Source of the DNA: Gallaecimonas mangrovi
GTDB lineage: Bacteria > Pseudomonadota > Gammaproteobacteria > Enterobacterales > Gallaecimonadaceae
Reading direction: 5' to 3'
Length of the DNA stretch: 64,000 nucleotides
Assembly: GCF_003367375.1 (NCBI RefSeq)
Contig: NZ_CP031416.1
Span: 2,053,501 to 2,117,500, forward strand
Positions 43,637 through 52,707 of the stretch are shown here, piece by piece. A model generated the notes under the pieces. The model worked only from the letters and a program-made list of their open reading frames with translations. It was not told the DNA's origin and did not search any database. The position numbers and the translations under genes are program-made. Every line of letters begins with the position of its first letter. Position 1 is the stretch's first letter.

Positions 43637-44239
43637 ATGAAGGCCCATTCTAAAAAGAGTTATCAGTCGATGCCACAGCTGGTCGGAGCTTTGACCTTAG
43701 TTTTTGTTTGTTTTTGTTTGATGTTCTTGCCTGAAAGTGCACAAAACTGGCTGGTATACCAACGAAACGACATCTTGCACGGTCAGCTGTGGCGGGTTCT
43801 TACTGGCCACTTGATGCACACCAACTTTTGGCATTTTGTGATGAATGCAGCCGGCGCCTTAGCCATAGCCTGGCTCCATGGCCGCTATTACAGCGTCTTA
43901 GGTTGGTGGTTAAGATTGACCTACCTAATGGTGATGACCAGCTTAGGGTTACTGGTGTTTTGCCCCCATCTGGTTTGGTATGTAGGCTTGTCGGGGATAT
44001 TGCATGGCTTGATGGTGATGGGCGCGCTCGAAGATGTACGGCGGCATGAAAAAACCGGCTGGCTGCTACTCATCGGCGTGGTTGCGAAAATAACCTTCGA
44101 ACAGTGGCATGGTCCAGCGAAGGAGACAGCGATACTGATTAATGCTCCCGTGGCGGTAGATGCGCATTTATTTGGGGCAATTGCCGCCCTACCCGGCTGG
44201 CTGTTCTGTTTATGGTTAATGAAGAAAAAAGGGGCCTGA
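43637..44239 (+). CDS. rrtA: Rhombosortase (rhomboid-family protease)
   Basis: The 200-residue membrane protease of the rhomboid superfamily has six or so membrane segments, HLMHTNFWHFVMNAAGAL in the second helix, the serine nucleophile in YVGLSGILHGLMVMG and the catalytic His in VAVDAHLFGAIAA. The short size and these motifs fit rhombosortase, which trims proteins carrying a GlyGly-CTERM tail before their export to the surface. No such target gene is visible in this window. The start is uncertain: ATG 43670 (MPQLVGAL) is an alternative that would leave more room for the divergent promoter. Confidence 0.85.
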   Translation: MKAHSKKSYQSMPQLVGALTLVFVCFCLMFLPESAQNWLVYQRNDILHGQLWRVLTGHLMHTNFWHFVMNAAGALAIAWLHGRYYSVLGWWLRLTYLMVMTSLGLLVFCPHLVWYVGLSGILHGLMVMGALEDVRRHEKTGWLLLIGVVAKITFEQWHGPAKETAILINAPVAVDAHLFGAIAALPGWLFCLWLMKKKGA

Positions 44240-44252
44240 CGGCCCCTTTTTT
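44225..44252. terminator. Rho-independent terminator, bidirectional
   Basis: A6, GGGGCC, loop TGAC, GGCCCC, T6. It overlaps the stop of the rhombosortase gene (plus) and ends the ComEA-like gene (minus). Confidence 0.9.
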
Positions 44253-44571
44253 ATTTAAAGCGAATTTTATCGGCGTTCGCGCTGAGAAGTTTGTCACCAA
44301 TGCCTTTTACCTTCTTGAGATCCTCAAGATTTTTAAAAGGACCATGGGCCTCTCTGTATTCAATAATAAGCGCTGCCTTCTTCGCTCCAACGCCCTTGAG
44401 ATTGTGGGCGATATCCTCTGCCGAGGCAGAATTAATATTGATTGCTTTGGCGACGTCTTTTACAACCCCTTGTTCAGTTGCCGCCTTATCGACGTTAGCT
44501 GTTGCCAAAACACCATTACAGACCAAAGCACTGGCCACAAATAACAAAGCTTGCAAAAAAGTCCTTTTCAT
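44251..44571 (-). CDS. ComEA-like exported helix-hairpin-helix protein
   Basis: The 106-residue precursor has a signal peptide KRTFLQALLFVASALVCNGVLA and a mature domain of two helix-hairpin-helix units: ININSASAEDIAHNLKGVGAKKAALIIEYR and FKNLEDLKKVKGIGDKLLSANADKIRF (both shown in part by these key turns GVG and GIG). ComEA-type proteins bind incoming DNA in the periplasm during natural transformation; short forms like this are common in gammaproteobacteria such as Vibrio. It is alone and its job in DNA uptake is inferred. Confidence 0.88.
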   Translation of the reverse strand: MKRTFLQALLFVASALVCNGVLATANVDKAATEQGVVKDVAKAININSASAEDIAHNLKGVGAKKAALIIEYREAHGPFKNLEDLKKVKGIGDKLLSANADKIRFK

Positions 44572-44630
44572 CGGCGTTCCATCTCCACGTTGAGTCCCTG
44601 TGAGCTATCCATCGCTCAAGCTAAGTATAG

Positions 44631-45332
44631 TCAGCTTTTCAGGCTGTCATTGATTTGCTCAAGAACGGCCCTAGGGTCAACAGCTTGGGTAATGGGGCGC
44701 CCGACCACAAGATAGTCAGAGCCTGCAGCAATGGCCTCAGCAGGCGTCATCACCCGGCGCTGATCGCCAGCGTCACTGCCTGCCGGGCGAATACCGGGGG
44801 TTACCAACTTAAAATCTTGCCCTAACGTGGATTTCAGCAATGTCGCTTCTTTAGCTGAACAAACGACGCCATCAAGGCCTGAGGCTTTGGCTAGCGTTGC
44901 CAGTCGCAGCACTTGTTGTTGTGCGCTACTGGCCTCCACGCCTAATTCTTTAAGTTCATCATCGCCCATGGACGTGAGCACCGTCACCGCAATCAATAAT
45001 GGCGCGTTATCACCATAAGGTGCCAAAGCCGCCTTGGCGGCACTCATCATTCGCGAGCCACCGCTGGCATGCACGTTAACCATCCACACCCTAAGCTCCG
45101 CAGCCGCAGCTACCGCTTTGGCAACAGTATTGGGAATATCATGGAATTTCAGGTCAAGGAAAACATCAAAGCCTTTATCTACCAGCGTTTTTACCCAGTC
45201 TGGGCCAAACAAGGTGAACATTTCTTTGCCCACTTTTAAGCGGCATTGCTGTGGGTCAAGCTGGTTTACCAGCGCCAGTGCCTTGGCTTTATCGTCAAAA
45301 TCCAGGGCGACCAGTACAGGTTTATTTGGCAT
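44631..45332 (-). CDS. pyrF: Orotidine 5'-phosphate decarboxylase
   Basis: This 233-residue TIM-barrel enzyme makes UMP from OMP, the last step of pyrimidine synthesis. Key residues: LVALDFDD, the Lys in [13 protein letters not shown], the catalytic [10 protein letters not shown], and [20 protein letters not shown] near the phosphate site with the Arg in VVGRPITQA. It follows lapB by nine bases, with AAGGAG before the ATG, as in E. coli. Confidence 0.97.
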   Translation of the reverse strand: MPNKPVLVALDFDDKAKALALVNQLDPQQCRLKVGKEMFTLFGPDWVKTLVDKGFDVFLDLKFHDIPNTVAKAVAAAAELRVWMVNVHASGGSRMMSAAKAALAPYGDNAPLLIAVTVLTSMGDDELKELGVEASSAQQQVLRLATLAKASGLDGVVCSAKEATLLKSTLGQDFKLVTPGIRPAGSDAGDQRRVMTPAEAIAAGSDYLVVGRPITQAVDPRAVLEQINDSLKS

Positions 45333-45341
45333 AAGGGCTCC

Positions 45342-46511
45342 TTAGTCACCATCCAAGCCGCGGATGGGTTTGATTTGCCCCCACTGATGGCATGACGGAC
45401 AGAGCCAATAGCGCTTATTGGCACTAAAACCACAGTGGCGACAACGATAGGTTGGGCGAATTCGAATTTGTTGCTCAACTAGCTCGGCTAGCAAGTTCAG
45501 ACTTTCTTTCGCAGACGGCTCCGCCACTTTCTCCCGTTGATACTGAATCAGACGGCGAAAACCTTTTAAGGTGGGGTGGCGTTTTAGCTCATCAAGCAAT
45601 AGTGATTCAGCACTGCTAAGCCCCGCTTGTGACTGGGTGAGGTCAGCCAATGCCAACACCACCGAAACGCCACTATCACGCACGACTGCGCGGGTTAAAA
45701 ATTGCTGATAACCTTCGCTGTCTTCCAGGCGGCTAAAAAGGTCAGCGATAACAGGCAACACTTCAGATGCGTTGTCAGGGTCAGTGTTGATAACGGGGAT
45801 CAGTACCGCGAGGGCTTCATCGAATTTACCGGCCTCTCGATACTGTTTTGCAAGCCCTTCTCTGGCTCGGGTACAACCGGCATCAACGTCCAGTGCCTTT
45901 TTGTATTCTTTAACAGCTTCACCAGCATTGCCTTTATCCAACGCCAATTCAGCCAGCTGGCAATAGAAATGACTCAAGGCACGGGTCATGGCAGGCGGCC
46001 TGTCTTTACCCATCGACTTAGCCACTTTAATGGCTTGCTGCCAGTCTTTAGTTTGTTGGTAGATGGCCAACAACTGCTCTCGCGCTTGCTGGCTATGGTC
46101 GGGGTCGTCTTTTAATTCTTCAAAGATGTTTTCGGCTCTGTCATAAAGCCCTGCCACCATAAAATCCTGCCCGAGTTCGAGCATCGCTAAACGCCGGTCA
46201 TCTTCGCTGATGGATGGCCTGGCAACCAGATTTTGGTGAATACGAATGGCCCTATCGACTTCACCTCGCCGGCGAAACAAATTCCCCAAGGCAAGGTGCG
46301 TTTCTAAGGTGTCGGTGTCCACAGCCAGCATATCAATAAATAAATCGACAGCTTTATCTGGCTGGTCAGACAGTAGGAAATTTAGGCCTTTAAAATAACG
46401 CTGAGACAGACGGTTACGATGTACCTCCCGTTCCTGGCGTACACTACGGCGGCCCATATACCAGCCGTAAGCGGCCGCAATGGGCAAGAGCAGGAACAGG
46501 AGTTCTACCAT
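45342..46511 (-). CDS. lapB: LPS assembly regulator LapB (YciM)
   Basis: This 389-residue protein has exactly the length of E. coli LapB. An N-terminal membrane anchor (VELLFLLLPIAAAYGWYMG) is followed by nine or so TPR repeats (for example LETHLALGNLFRRRGEVDRA) and a C-terminal rubredoxin-like metal knuckle with CRHCG and CPSCH, ending IKPIRGLDGD. LapB guides FtsH to degrade LpxC and so sets LPS synthesis. It starts three bases after lapA. Confidence 0.97.
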   Translation of the reverse strand: MVELLFLLLPIAAAYGWYMGRRSVRQEREVHRNRLSQRYFKGLNFLLSDQPDKAVDLFIDMLAVDTDTLETHLALGNLFRRRGEVDRAIRIHQNLVARPSISEDDRRLAMLELGQDFMVAGLYDRAENIFEELKDDPDHSQQAREQLLAIYQQTKDWQQAIKVAKSMGKDRPPAMTRALSHFYCQLAELALDKGNAGEAVKEYKKALDVDAGCTRAREGLAKQYREAGKFDEALAVLIPVINTDPDNASEVLPVIADLFSRLEDSEGYQQFLTRAVVRDSGVSVVLALADLTQSQAGLSSAESLLLDELKRHPTLKGFRRLIQYQREKVAEPSAKESLNLLAELVEQQIRIRPTYRCRHCGFSANKRYWLCPSCHQWGQIKPIRGLDGD

Positions 46512-46514
46512 AAA

Positions 46515-46772
46515 TCAGGCGTCTTTGTTTTTAGCATTCAGCTTACGCTTTAAGCTGTTAATTTTGCGCTTTTGCACCCAGCACAGACTACCCAATACCA
46601 CAAAAGCCAATAGCGCCCCTAACGCAAAAGCGATACCGAGCCACTGGCCTACAGAAAAGGTTTTCTGCGCAATCAAATAATTAACCGTTACCGGCTGAGC
46701 ATTCTCAGCTCCTACCGCTAGCGCCAGAATAAAAATAGCAATGGCAATCAGCCATTTTATGAGGGTGAACAC
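46515..46772 (-). CDS. lapA: LPS assembly protein LapA domain protein
   Basis: This 85-residue protein has two membrane helices (about 3-22 and 41-65), with the conserved GAENAQPVTVNYLIAQ loop between them and a basic cytosolic coiled tail (KRKINSLKRKLNAKNK). It works with LapB in controlling LPS synthesis. The start is a GTG at 46772 with AGGAGG four bases before it. A longer open frame upstream would cross the ihfB terminator and is rejected. Confidence 0.9.
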   Translation of the reverse strand: MFTLIKWLIAIAIFILALAVGAENAQPVTVNYLIAQKTFSVGQWLGIAFALGALLAFVVLGSLCWVQKRKINSLKRKLNAKNKDA

Positions 46773-46833
46773 CGCACCTCCTGTGGGCCAAAGGCGAACG
46801 CCGCTATTATTGCCTAAAAAGGGGTTCAGACAC

Positions 46834-46863
46834 AAAAAAGGCATGCTTTCGCATGCCTTTTTT
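46834..46863 (-). terminator. Terminator after ihfB
   Basis: GGCATGC, loop GAAA on the minus strand, GCATGCC, flanked by A6 and T6. It separates ihfB from lapA, so lapAB-pyrF should have a separate promoter or rely on read-through. Confidence 0.88.
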
Positions 46864-46875
46864 CTTAAATACTTC

Positions 46876-47166
46876 TCAGGAACCAGCGCTCAGATTGACC
46901 CGTTCCCGCAATTCCTTACCCGGTTTGAAGTGAGGTACCTGCTTGGCAGGTAATTCAACAGACTCGCCGGTTTTGGGATTGCGTCCCACTCGGGGGGCGC
47001 GGTAATGCAGAGAAAAGCTGCCAAACCCTCGGATCTCGATGCGTTCCCCTGATTCCAGGGTCCCAGCCATCTGTTCCAGAATTTCTTTAACTGCCAATTC
47101 CAGATCACGCGCAGGCAGATCAGCATATTTAGCAGTCAAACTCTCGATGAGTTCTGATTTGGTCAT
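46876..47166 (-). CDS. ihfB: Integration host factor, beta subunit
   Basis: This 96-residue HU-family protein forms the IHF heterodimer with IhfA. It shows [40 protein letters not shown] and the DNA-binding arm [19 protein letters not shown] 14-codon extension in frame is not supported; this ATG has GAGG eight bases upstream. It follows rpsA, the standard gammaproteobacterial order. Confidence 0.97.
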   Translation of the reverse strand: MTKSELIESLTAKYADLPARDLELAVKEILEQMAGTLESGERIEIRGFGSFSLHYRAPRVGRNPKTGESVELPAKQVPHFKPGKELRERVNLSAGS

Positions 47167-47189
47167 TTGGTTTTCCTCAGCGCCATGGT

Positions 47190-47209
47190 GGTGGGGCAAA
47201 AGCCCCACC
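47190..47209 (-). other. Hairpin between rpsA and ihfB
   Basis: GGTGGGGC, loop TTTT on the minus strand, GCCCCACC: perfect eight-base arms, no U-run behind. It may be a processing or stability element that sets the ratio of rpsA to ihfB message. Confidence 0.5.
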
Positions 47210-47216
47210 TGCCTGA

Positions 47217-48890
47217 TTAGTCTTCGCTCTTAGCAGCTTTGAAAGCTTCAGCCATTGCGTTCGGGATAACCAAATCTTCCTGGTTGTTCAGGTGATCGAT
47301 GGCATCACGCTCGTCTGCTTCATCCTTAGCACGGATGGACAGAGAGATGGTGCGGTTTTTACGATCAACACCCATGAACTTGGCTTCAACTTCTTCACCT
47401 GCTTTCAGCACGGTGGAAGCGTCTTCTACGCGCTCACGAGCTATATCAGAGGCACGCAGGTAACCTTCAACACCTTCACCCAGATCGATGGTAGCACCTT
47501 TGGCGTCTACTGCGATCACGGTACCATTAACGATAGCACCTTTCTTCTTATCGTTCAGGTAGTTGTTGAAAGGATCAGCTTCAAGTTGCTTCACGCCCAG
47601 GCTGATGCGCTCACGCTCGGCATCCACTTGCAGAACAACAGCGGTGATTTCTTCGCCTTTTTTGTACTCACGTACGGCTTCTTCACCAGCAGCATTCCAG
47701 GAGATGTCGGACAAGTGAACCAGACCGTCGATGCCGCCATCCAAGCCGATGAAGATACCGAAGTCAGTGATTGACTTGATCTTACCGGACACTTGGTCGC
47801 CTTTGTTGAACTTACCAGCGAACTCTTCCCATGGGTTCTGTTTGCACTGCTTGAGACCCAGGGAGATACGACGACGCTCTTCGTCGATGTCCAGAACCAT
47901 AACTTCCACTTCGTCACCCAGGTTAACAACCTTGGAGGGGTGGATGTTTTTGTTGGTCCAGTCCATTTCAGAAACGTGTACCAGACCTTCAACGCCTTCT
48001 TCGATTTCAACGAAGCAGCCGTAGTCAGTCAGGTTAGTCACGCGGCCTTTAAGCTTGTGACCTTCAGGATAGCGCTCGGCAATGGAAACCCACGGATCGG
48101 CACCCAGTTGTTTCAGACCCAGTGATACGCGAGTACGCTCACGGTCAAACTTCAGTACCTTAACGGTGATTTCGTCACCTACGTTGACGATCTCGGAAGG
48201 ATGCTTAACGCGTTTCCAAGCCATGTCGGTGATGTGCAGCAGGCCGTCAACGCCGCCCAGATCAACGAAGGCACCGTAGTCAGTCAGGTTCTTAACGATA
48301 CCTTTGACTTCCATACCTTCTTGCAGGTTTTGCAGCAGTTGCTCACGCTCAACGTTGTTTTCAGATTCGATCACGGCGCGACGGGAAACAACAACGTTGT
48401 TGCGCTTCTGGTCCAGCTTGATGACTTTGAATTCCAGGTCTTTGTTTTCCAGGTGAGCAGTGTCACGGATTGGACGAACGTCAACCAAAGAACCAGGCAG
48501 GAAGGCACGGATGCCGTCCAGATCAACAGTGAAACCGCCTTTAACTTTACCGTTAATGATACCGATAACAGTGGCGTTTTCTTCGTAAGCTTTTTCGAGA
48601 ACCAGCCAGGCTTCGTAGCGCTTAGCTTTCTCACGAGACAGGATAGTCTCGCCGAAGCCGTCTTCTACGGTGTCCAGCGCAACGTCAACAACGTCACCTA
48701 CGTTAACGGTGATTTCGCCGTTGGCGTCTTTGAACTGCTCGGCAGGGATAGCGGATTCAGATTTCAGACCAGCGTCTACCAGTACGATGTCCTTTTGAAC
48801 GCGAACAACGGTACCTTTAACGATGGAACCCGGGCGGGTTTCGATCTCTTTCAAGCTTTCTTCGAACAGTTGAGCAAATGATTCAGTCAT
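47217..48890 (-). CDS. rpsA: 30S ribosomal protein S1
   Basis: This 557-residue protein has the same length as E. coli S1, beginning [20 protein letters not shown]. It contains six S1 repeats, the first two adapted to the ribosome, the rest binding mRNA (for example [25 protein letters not shown] and [20 protein letters not shown]). The open frame extends 59 codons upstream with no family similarity, so the start is set here. It lies 91 bases after cmk. Confidence 0.98.
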   Translation of the reverse strand: MTESFAQLFEESLKEIETRPGSIVKGTVVRVQKDIVLVDAGLKSESAIPAEQFKDANGEITVNVGDVVDVALDTVEDGFGETILSREKAKRYEAWLVLEKAYEENATVIGIINGKVKGGFTVDLDGIRAFLPGSLVDVRPIRDTAHLENKDLEFKVIKLDQKRNNVVVSRRAVIESENNVEREQLLQNLQEGMEVKGIVKNLTDYGAFVDLGGVDGLLHITDMAWKRVKHPSEIVNVGDEITVKVLKFDRERTRVSLGLKQLGADPWVSIAERYPEGHKLKGRVTNLTDYGCFVEIEEGVEGLVHVSEMDWTNKNIHPSKVVNLGDEVEVMVLDIDEERRRISLGLKQCKQNPWEEFAGKFNKGDQVSGKIKSITDFGIFIGLDGGIDGLVHLSDISWNAAGEEAVREYKKGEEITAVVLQVDAERERISLGVKQLEADPFNNYLNDKKKGAIVNGTVIAVDAKGATIDLGEGVEGYLRASDIARERVEDASTVLKAGEEVEAKFMGVDRKNRTISLSIRAKDEADERDAIDHLNNQEDLVIPNAMAEAFKAAKSED

Positions 48891-48981
48891 GTGTGTCTGC
48901 TTATTTAACAAACCATGTGGCATCCGTCCGACATGGGGTTGTTGATGTTTTCCGCACCATCCGTTGGCACAGAACGATGAA

Positions 48982-49671
48982 TTAAGTAGCCAGTGCCGGT
49001 AGCTTGGCACAGACCTCCTGCCAAGCGGCATCAAGCACTTGCTCGATGGAAAGAGAGCTGGTATCAATCACCAAAGCATCTTCCGCTGGCTTAAGTGGCG
49101 CCACGGCACGATTCGCATCGCGCTCGTCACGTTCACGTATCTCGGTTAAAAGGCGTCCGATTTTAGCATCCTGCCCGGACGCCAGCAACTGCTGGAAACG
49201 GCGCTCGGCACGAACTTCGGCACTGGCGGTCAAAAACAGCTTCACTTGCGCCGTTTTAAACACCACTGTGCCCATGTCTCGGCCATCGGCGACAAGGCCT
49301 GGCGCTTTTTGGAAAGCACGCTGGCGGCGCAACAACGCTTCCCGTACGCGAGGAAACGCCGCTACCTTGGAAGCGGTATTAGCCACTTCTTGGGTGCGAA
49401 TGGTTTTGGAAACATCTTCGCCTTCCAAAATCACCTTCACACCTTCTTCCATTGGCGCAAATTGCACATCAAGATGAGCTGCCAATGGCACCAATGCCTC
49501 TTCATCATCCAAAGGGCACTGATGATGCAATGCCGCCAGCGCCAGCACGCGGTAAATGGCACCGGAATCAAGGAAGTGCCAGCCCAGCTTATCGGCCAGT
49601 TGCTGACACAAGGTGCCTTTGCCTACGCCGCTTGGTCCGTCAACGGTAACGACGGGTACCAGTTCAGCCAT
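48982..49671 (-). CDS. cmk: Cytidylate kinase
   Basis: This 229-residue kinase phosphorylates CMP and dCMP. It has the P-loop [24 protein letters not shown], the CMP-binding insert typical of bacterial enzymes, [12 protein letters not shown] and [17 protein letters not shown]. The ATG at 49671 has GGAGG five bases before it; another ATG four codons earlier overlaps that ribosome site. Confidence 0.97.
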   Translation of the reverse strand: MAELVPVVTVDGPSGVGKGTLCQQLADKLGWHFLDSGAIYRVLALAALHHQCPLDDEEALVPLAAHLDVQFAPMEEGVKVILEGEDVSKTIRTQEVANTASKVAAFPRVREALLRRQRAFQKAPGLVADGRDMGTVVFKTAQVKLFLTASAEVRAERRFQQLLASGQDAKIGRLLTEIRERDERDANRAVAPLKPAEDALVIDTSSLSIEQVLDAAWQEVCAKLPALAT

Positions 49672-49743
49672 AAAATCCTCCATGTCTGCGGATGCGAGCC
49701 AAAGCCCACAGGCGTCGGGCGCGCATTATAGGGCAAAAGCTTT

Positions 49744-51015
49744 TCAATTACTTTGCCGTATTGCCGCAAAACGATTAAAGAAATCCGGAAAGGTTTTGGC
49801 CGTGCATTTAGGGTCCAAGATCCCCATCGGGCTTTCACCAAGCGCCAACAGGGCAAAACACATCGCCATGCGGTGATCGTTATAGGTGGCTATTTCAGCG
49901 TATTGAATGGCGCTGCCACGACTCACCTTTATGTAATCTTCGCCCTCTTCTACCTCGGCGCCGACTTTTTTCAGCTCAGTTGCCATGGCATGTAAGCGGT
50001 CAGTTTCCTTAAGGCGCCAGTTATAAATGTTGCGTATAACAGTTTGCCCTTCGGCAAACAGCGCCGTGGTGGCAAGTGTCATCGCGGCATCAGGAATGGC
50101 ATTAGCATCAATGTCGATGCCTTTAAGCGCGGCCTTTTTAATCCGCACTTGATGATCGCCCCACTCCACCTCAGCGCCCATATCCTCCAGCGCATCAATA
50201 AAGTCCACGTCCCCTTGCAGCATGCCTTTAAAAAGGCCCTTGATGGTCACATCGCCGGCGATAGCGCCTGCCGCCGCAAAGTAAGACGCCGAAGAGGCAT
50301 CGCCTTCCACATAATACTGCCCGGGGCTTTGATACTGGCTGCCCGCTTTAATCACAAACGTGTTTACATCAGGGCGCTCGGCTTTTACCCCAAAAACCGC
50401 CATCAGTCCTAACGTCAGCTCAACATAGGGTTTGGAAACCAGCTCACCTTCTACTTTCAGGGTCACGTCGCCTTCACAAAGCGGCGCCGCCATTAGAAGG
50501 GCCGACAAAAACTGGCTAGAAAGGTCACCCCTTACGTTAACAACACCGCCTGCCAGCTTTTTACCCTGGATGTTTAAAGGTGGGTAACCTTCTTCACCAA
50601 GGTAATCAATCTGTGCGCCCAACTGACGCAGGGCATCAACCAAATCGCCAATCGGTCTTTCATACATCCGCGGCTCGCCGGTTAACTGGTAAGTACCGGG
50701 CGTAAGGGCTAAAGCGGCGGTAAGAGGCCGCATGGCGGTGCCGGCATTACCGAGAAAAATCGCTTCACTCGGACTTTTCGGTTGCCATGGGCCGGTAACC
50801 GACAAGCGCTCGCCCTTATCTTCAACCGCCACACCCAGCGCCTTGAAAGCGCCGCGCATATAGCGAATGTCATCGGCATCAAGCACGTTGCTAAGTAGCG
50901 TCGGCTCGCGACAAAAAGCGCTTAACAGTAGCGCCCGATTAGACAGTGATTTACTACCCGGCATTGCCAAGGTACCAGCCACGGCTCCGCCCGCTGCCAG
51001 TTTAAGAAGTTCCAT
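49744..51015 (-). CDS. aroA: EPSP synthase (3-phosphoshikimate 1-carboxyvinyltransferase)
   Basis: This 423-residue shikimate-pathway enzyme compares with 427 in E. coli. It has [19 protein letters not shown], the PEP site [14 protein letters not shown] (class I, glyphosate-sensitive type), [17 protein letters not shown] and [17 protein letters not shown]. The chosen ATG aligns with the E. coli start and begins one base after the stop of the chorismate mutase gene; ATG codons a little upstream lie inside that gene. Confidence 0.97.
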   Translation of the reverse strand: MELLKLAAGGAVAGTLAMPGSKSLSNRALLLSAFCREPTLLSNVLDADDIRYMRGAFKALGVAVEDKGERLSVTGPWQPKSPSEAIFLGNAGTAMRPLTAALALTPGTYQLTGEPRMYERPIGDLVDALRQLGAQIDYLGEEGYPPLNIQGKKLAGGVVNVRGDLSSQFLSALLMAAPLCEGDVTLKVEGELVSKPYVELTLGLMAVFGVKAERPDVNTFVIKAGSQYQSPGQYYVEGDASSASYFAAAGAIAGDVTIKGLFKGMLQGDVDFIDALEDMGAEVEWGDHQVRIKKAALKGIDIDANAIPDAAMTLATTALFAEGQTVIRNIYNWRLKETDRLHAMATELKKVGAEVEEGEDYIKVSRGSAIQYAEIATYNDHRMAMCFALLALGESPMGILDPKCTAKTFPDFFNRFAAIRQSN

Positions 51016-51016
51016 A

Positions 51017-51595
51017 CTATTCATCCGAGAGTAACGGCCAAACATCAAATTGATGCCCGGTCACTAAAAACCAGTTATCGCCCACCGCTTGCCCCGGAGG
51101 TTGGTGCTGCAATGCCCAGGCGCCTGATTTAGCGCCATCAGCGGTGAGTAAAAAGCCGGGTTGGTCATTGTGAAAAAAGGCCGCGGCTGGCAGCAGCCCG
51201 GCTAAGCTAGTCGGCAAGGGACCTAGCCAAAGCACGCCCTGGGCAGTTCCTTCAAATACCGCTTTAAAAGGCTCGGGGGTCTGCAGGGTTTGGGTATAAC
51301 GGCCCAGCAGTGCATCCACCCAAGCGGTATCCGTTGCAGCAATACGAAACGGCCCCTGGTGGGCCCGGCACAATGACACCCAGTCACGGCAAAATTGCCG
51401 CACCACTGGTGCAGCAAGGGCGCTGTGCTGCTTGACATGGCCTTCCACCAGCGCAAATTCGCGGGCCGGATCAAAGACCCGGCCACCTTTTAATTCGCCA
51501 ACGCTGTCGGCAAGCTGCAAACGTTTTGCCAGCAAGGACAGCAAACTGTTGTCAATGTCTTCTATTTGCTGGCGTAGCGCTTTGAGATCAGCCAT
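51017..51595 (-). CDS. Chorismate mutase (AroQ) with an unusual C-terminal part
   Basis: The 192-residue protein has an N-terminal AroQ chorismate mutase helix bundle at residues 1-85 ([30 protein letters not shown] in two helices; the Lys in [18 protein letters not shown]), which makes prephenate. The remaining 107 residues (from [16 protein letters not shown]) are not a working prephenate dehydratase or ACT domain; they recall the C-terminal part of stand-alone mutases in alphaproteobacteria. The place between serC and aroA is where pheA lies in Pseudomonas. ATG 51595 overlaps the serC stop by eight bases. Confidence 0.8.
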   Translation of the reverse strand: MADLKALRQQIEDIDNSLLSLLAKRLQLADSVGELKGGRVFDPAREFALVEGHVKQHSALAAPVVRQFCRDWVSLCRAHQGPFRIAATDTAWVDALLGRYTQTLQTPEPFKAVFEGTAQGVLWLGPLPTSLAGLLPAAAFFHNDQPGFLLTADGAKSGAWALQHQPPGQAVGDNWFLVTGHQFDVWPLLSDE

Positions 51596-52661
51596 GGCGT
51601 TTGGCAAAGTCGTCAAGAAATGCCACCAAAGCCTGAGTGCCCTCAAGGGGCATGGCGTTATACATAGAAGCGCGCATGCCACCCACCGAACGGTGACCTT
51701 TTAATGCCAGCAGGCCAAGGGCGTTCGCTTCGGCTAAAAAGTCGGCGTTTAAGCTATCGTCTTTTAGTTGCCACACCACATTCATGCGCGAGCGGCAACT
51801 TGGGTCAACCTGGTTTTGGTAGAGATCCAGCCTATCAATAGCGCTGTACAACAGTTCTGCCTTCGCGGCGTTGCGTTTTTCCATGGCGGCAACGCCACCA
51901 AAGTCTTTTAGCCACTCAAACACCAATCCCGCCAGATACCAAGAATAGGTTGGTGGCGTATTGAACATAGAGTCTTTGCTGGACTGCAGGCGGTAGTCCC
52001 AAATGGCCGGGACGGTAACATCGTCACGCAACAAATCGTCACGCACTATCACCACCGCCAAGCCTGAGGGGCCAATGTTCTTCTGGGCACCGGCATAAAT
52101 AACGCCGTATTTGCTGACATCAATTTGCCGCGACAAGATACAAGACGACATATCCGCAACCAGCGGTACATCTACCTCTGGCTCGGCAAACATTTCAACG
52201 CCGTCAACGGTTTCGTTCGGGCAAAAATGCAGGTATTTGGCATCTGGCCGCACCTTGATATCGGTGGGCAGCTTGATGGGCTTTTGGCTGAAATCAATTT
52301 CACCCGCAATGGCGACATCGCGAAAGCGTTTTGCTTCATCAAAGGCTGATTGTGACCACTGGCCGGTAATAAGGTAATCGGCCTTCTCGCCTTCTTTTAA
52401 CAGGTTCAGTGGCACTGCCGTAAATTGGCCACGGCCACCACCGGCCAAAAACAGCACTTTATAGTTGTCGGGAATGGCCATTAATTCACGAAGGTCCGCT
52501 TCGGCTTTCGCGGCAACCGCCATAAAGGGCTTGTCGCGGTGCGACACTTCCATGACCGACACGCCACTGTCTTGCCAGTCAACAAACTCTTGCTGGGCAC
52601 GTTGCATTACCGCCGGGGGCAGCATGGCGGGACCGGCGCAAAAATTAAATACTGTTTTCAT
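51588..52661 (-). CDS. serC: Phosphoserine aminotransferase
   Basis: This 357-residue PLP enzyme acts in serine and pyridoxal phosphate synthesis. It begins with the family motif FNFCAGPAMLPPAVMQRAQ, has the PLP-lysine in YAGAQKNIGPSGLAVVIV, and RSRMNVVWQLKD plus GHRSVGGMRASMYNAMP at the C-terminus. First gene of the serC-(chorismate mutase)-aroA run. Confidence 0.97.
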   Translation of the reverse strand: MKTVFNFCAGPAMLPPAVMQRAQQEFVDWQDSGVSVMEVSHRDKPFMAVAAKAEADLRELMAIPDNYKVLFLAGGGRGQFTAVPLNLLKEGEKADYLITGQWSQSAFDEAKRFRDVAIAGEIDFSQKPIKLPTDIKVRPDAKYLHFCPNETVDGVEMFAEPEVDVPLVADMSSCILSRQIDVSKYGVIYAGAQKNIGPSGLAVVIVRDDLLRDDVTVPAIWDYRLQSSKDSMFNTPPTYSWYLAGLVFEWLKDFGGVAAMEKRNAAKAELLYSAIDRLDLYQNQVDPSCRSRMNVVWQLKDDSLNADFLAEANALGLLALKGHRSVGGMRASMYNAMPLEGTQALVAFLDDFAKRHG

Positions 52662-52677
52662 ACAACCCTATCAACAT

Positions 52678-52703
52678 AAAAAAAGCGGCCAATCGGCCGC
52701 TTC
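52678..52703 (-). terminator. Terminator after gyrA
   Basis: On the minus strand AGCGGCC, loop GATT, GGCCGCT and seven T, just after the gyrA stop and before serC. Confidence 0.88.
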
Positions 52704-52707
52704 TGAC

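Noticed and set aside
48201-48881. A 226-codon plus-strand frame
   Set aside because: Antisense to rpsA with a repetitive Asn/Val/Phe composition caused by the S1 repeats on the other strand.
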